From positions 2,974,470 through 3,038,469 of the forward strand of contig NZ_LFZW01000001.1 of NCBI RefSeq assembly GCF_001183985.1: a DNA stretch of 64,000 bases, given 5' to 3'. A program made the translations under genes and the position numbers. The notes under the pieces are model-generated. The model was not told the origin of the DNA and did no database searches. It saw only the letters and a list, made by a program, of their open reading frames with translations. This DNA is from Peribacillus loiseleuriae. Its GTDB lineage: Bacteria > Bacillota > Bacilli > Bacillales > DSM-1321. This document shows, in pieces, positions 62,607 through 64,000 of the stretch (its first letter is position 1; each line of letters opens with the position of its first letter).

Positions 62607-63044
62607 TTATTTATTTTGTTCAAGTGCTGTAAGAAGATTCTCCATTACTGCTTCCATCGGAAACCCTTCAATATCATGGCGTGGAATGAAGTGGATTACT
62701 TCTTTTCCTTTTAATAAAGCCATCGATGGTGAGGATGGTTCATAGCCTGTAAAATATTCACGCATTTTTGCCGTAGCTTCTTTATCTTGGCCAGCAAACA
62801 CTGTCACTATATGATCTGGTTTGTTTTCAGTATTTAACACTGCCTGTGTTGCTGCTGGGCGGGCAAGCCCAGCGGCACATCCGCATACTGAATTCACAAC
62901 AACAAGAGTAGTTTCATCTTTTACTGTATTCATGAAATTTACTACTTCTTCAGGAGTAGTAAATTCTGTAAAGCCCGCTTGAACAAGCTCAGCACGCATT
63001 GGTTTTACCACTTGTTTCATATATTCTTCATATGCCATTGACAT
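62607..63044 (-). CDS. brxA: bacilliredoxin BrxA (YphP)
   Basis: Removes bacillithiol from proteins after oxidative stress. The 145 residues match the B. subtilis YphP length (144). The CGC redox motif lies in VNSVCGCAAGLARPA (about 52-54), with FAGQDKEATAKMREYFTG and EPSSPSMALLKGKEV downstream. Strong GGGAGG before the ATG at 63044. Confidence 0.96.
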   Translation of the reverse strand: MSMAYEEYMKQVVKPMRAELVQAGFTEFTTPEEVVNFMNTVKDETTLVVVNSVCGCAAGLARPAATQAVLNTENKPDHIVTVFAGQDKEATAKMREYFTGYEPSSPSMALLKGKEVIHFIPRHDIEGFPMEAVMENLLTALEQNK

Positions 63045-63125
63045 AAGTAAATGCCTCCCTTATTTTCCTATACTCCATTAGAATACTATACATGTTAGCA
63101 ATTATGCAAAACAAACGGATGACCG

Positions 63126-63162
63126 AAAAGCAGCAGAATTTTTAGATTCTGCTGCTTTTCTT
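63126..63162 (-). terminator. terminator of ilvD
   Basis: AAAAGCAGCAGAAT and ATTCTGCTGCTTTT form a perfect stem around a short loop, about 30 nt past the ilvD stop. Confidence 0.95.
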
Positions 63163-63190
63163 GAATGTTGAATTGGTATCAGTCATTTTG

Positions 63191-64000
63191 TTAGATTTTG
63201 AATACGCCGCCTGTGCTAGCACTCGTAACAAGCTTAGAGTAACGTGCCAAATAGCCAGTTTTTACTTTTGGCTCAAAGCCTTTCCAGTTTGCTTTACGTT
63301 TTTCAAATTCTTCGTCAGAAACTTCTAATTGGATGGTACGATTATTCAAATCAAGTTCGATGATATCACCATTTTCTACAAATGCAATTGGACCGCCCTC
63401 TGCTGCTTCTGGAGAAATATGTCCAATTGAAATACCTCTCGACGCACCTGAGAAACGTCCATCTGTAATCAAACCAACTTTGGCTCCAAGACCTCTACCA
63501 ACGATTTGAGAAGTAGGCGCAAGCATTTCTGGCATACCAGGTCCCCCTTTAGGGCCCTCATAGCGGATGACTACAACATCGCCTTCTTTTACTTTCCCAG
63601 TTATAATTCCAGAAAGTGCGTCTTCTTGAGATTCGAAGCAGATTGCAGGACCTCTATGGTAGCCGCCAACTGCTGGATCGACCGCTCCAACTTTAATAAC
63701 TGAACCATTTGGCGCTAGGTTACCGAATAATACAGCAAGGCCGCCTCGCTCAGAATGAGGATTGTCTAATGGACGAATAACATTTTTGTCCAAGATTTCC
63801 GCCCCAGCAACATTTTCACGTAATGTTTTACCAGATACAGTTAGGCAATCACCATTGATTGCACCCGGCTTTTTAAGAATCTCATTAATGATGGCACTAA
63901 CGCCTCCTGCGTTATGAACATCTTCAATGTGATAATCTGATGCCGGAGCGATTTTTGCAAGATGAGGTACACGACTTGCAATATCATTGATACGTTCTAA
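63191..64000 (-). CDS. ilvD: dihydroxy-acid dehydratase, C-terminal 269 residues
   Basis: Iron-sulphur enzyme of branched-chain amino acid synthesis. The frame is open from the window edge (64000) to the stop at 63191, so only the C-terminal half is present and the start lies outside. Visible parts include [40 protein letters not shown] (seen as [17 protein letters not shown]), [12 protein letters not shown] and [20 protein letters not shown] with the catalytic-site Ser. It runs toward brxA and ends at its own terminator. Confidence 0.96.
   Translation of the reverse strand, partial: LERINDIASRVPHLAKIAPASDYHIEDVHNAGGVSAIINEILKKPGAINGDCLTVSGKTLRENVAGAEILDKNVIRPLDNPHSERGGLAVLFGNLAPNGSVIKVGAVDPAVGGYHRGPAICFESQEDALSGIITGKVKEGDVVVIRYEGPKGGPGMPEMLAPTSQIVGRGLGAKVGLITDGRFSGASRGISIGHISPEAAEGGPIAFVENGDIIELDLNNRTIQLEVSDEEFEKRKANWKGFEPKVKTGYLARYSKLVTSASTGGVFKI

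Noticed and set aside
1..64000. Prophage or integrative element
   Set aside because: No integrase, phage structural, conjugation or intact transposase genes were found, and gene order is largely that of core Bacillus chromosomes.

Overview
The window is a low-GC, Gram-positive Bacillaceae-type chromosome segment. The evidence is strong AGGAGG-type ribosome binding sites, TTG and GTG starts, many intrinsic terminators, spore-type genes and long gene runs that I recognise from Bacillus subtilis. I see no prophage, integrative element, intact transposase, rRNA or tRNA gene, or CRISPR array. Most genes lie on the minus strand. The right end cuts through ilvD. The left end may cut the first codons of a minus-strand gene.

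Layout, left to right. At 0.3-2.9 kb are the biotin transporter bioY under a BirA operator, a YusW-like lipoprotein, a hemolysin III family membrane protein and a LysM/SleB-type wall hydrolase. At 3.5-7.1 kb is the fructose operon fruR-fruK-fruA, with repeated AAAATCATTC operator boxes. At 7.3-11.4 kb is odhA-odhB (2-oxoglutarate dehydrogenase E1 and E2). At 12-18.7 kb are a polysaccharide deacetylase, glpD, a purine permease, a beta-carbonic anhydrase and an unknown membrane protein, with a TnpB/omega-RNA relic upstream of glpD. At 19.3-29.6 kb is a looser set: a DUF4870 protein, uppP, a GNAT acetyltransferase behind a structured leader, a MurG paralogue, a MATE exporter, an Hsp20-like protein, a CAP-domain protein, lipoproteins and a CobW-type GTPase. 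At 29.7-34.7 kb are ctpA, deoD, yozD, yodN, yozE and yokU. At 34.7-42.7 kb is the lysine 2,3-aminomutase locus yodT-yodS-yodR-yodQ-yodP-kamR-kamA, with a textbook sigma-54 promoter in front of kamA. At 43-46.9 kb are an HD hydrolase, a LysR regulator with no normal start codon, a YjcZ-like peptide and an SGNH hydrolase. At 47.1-64 kb is the ypqE-msrB-msrA-ypmS-ypmR-ypmQ-degV-tatC-tatA-ilvA-dfrA-thyA-ypjP-ypiP-brxA-ilvD stretch, with a few insertions such as an anthrax-lethal-factor-like peptidase and a TerC protein.

Two things stand out beyond ordinary genes. First, a family of roughly 85-125 bp imperfect palindromes, bounded by GGGTCAGACC-type arms and sometimes by outer GGTTGTCCC arms, occurs about a dozen times. 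Most copies lie within about 30 nt of a stop codon, and the copies whose direction can be read mostly have the same end facing the stop. They look like non-autonomous mobile hairpins now serving as transcription ends. Second, the leader of the GNAT acetyltransferase gene (20976-21116) folds into several hairpins. One is an exact mimic of a tRNA T-arm and one hides the ribosome binding site. It resembles a translational riboswitch of a class I cannot name.
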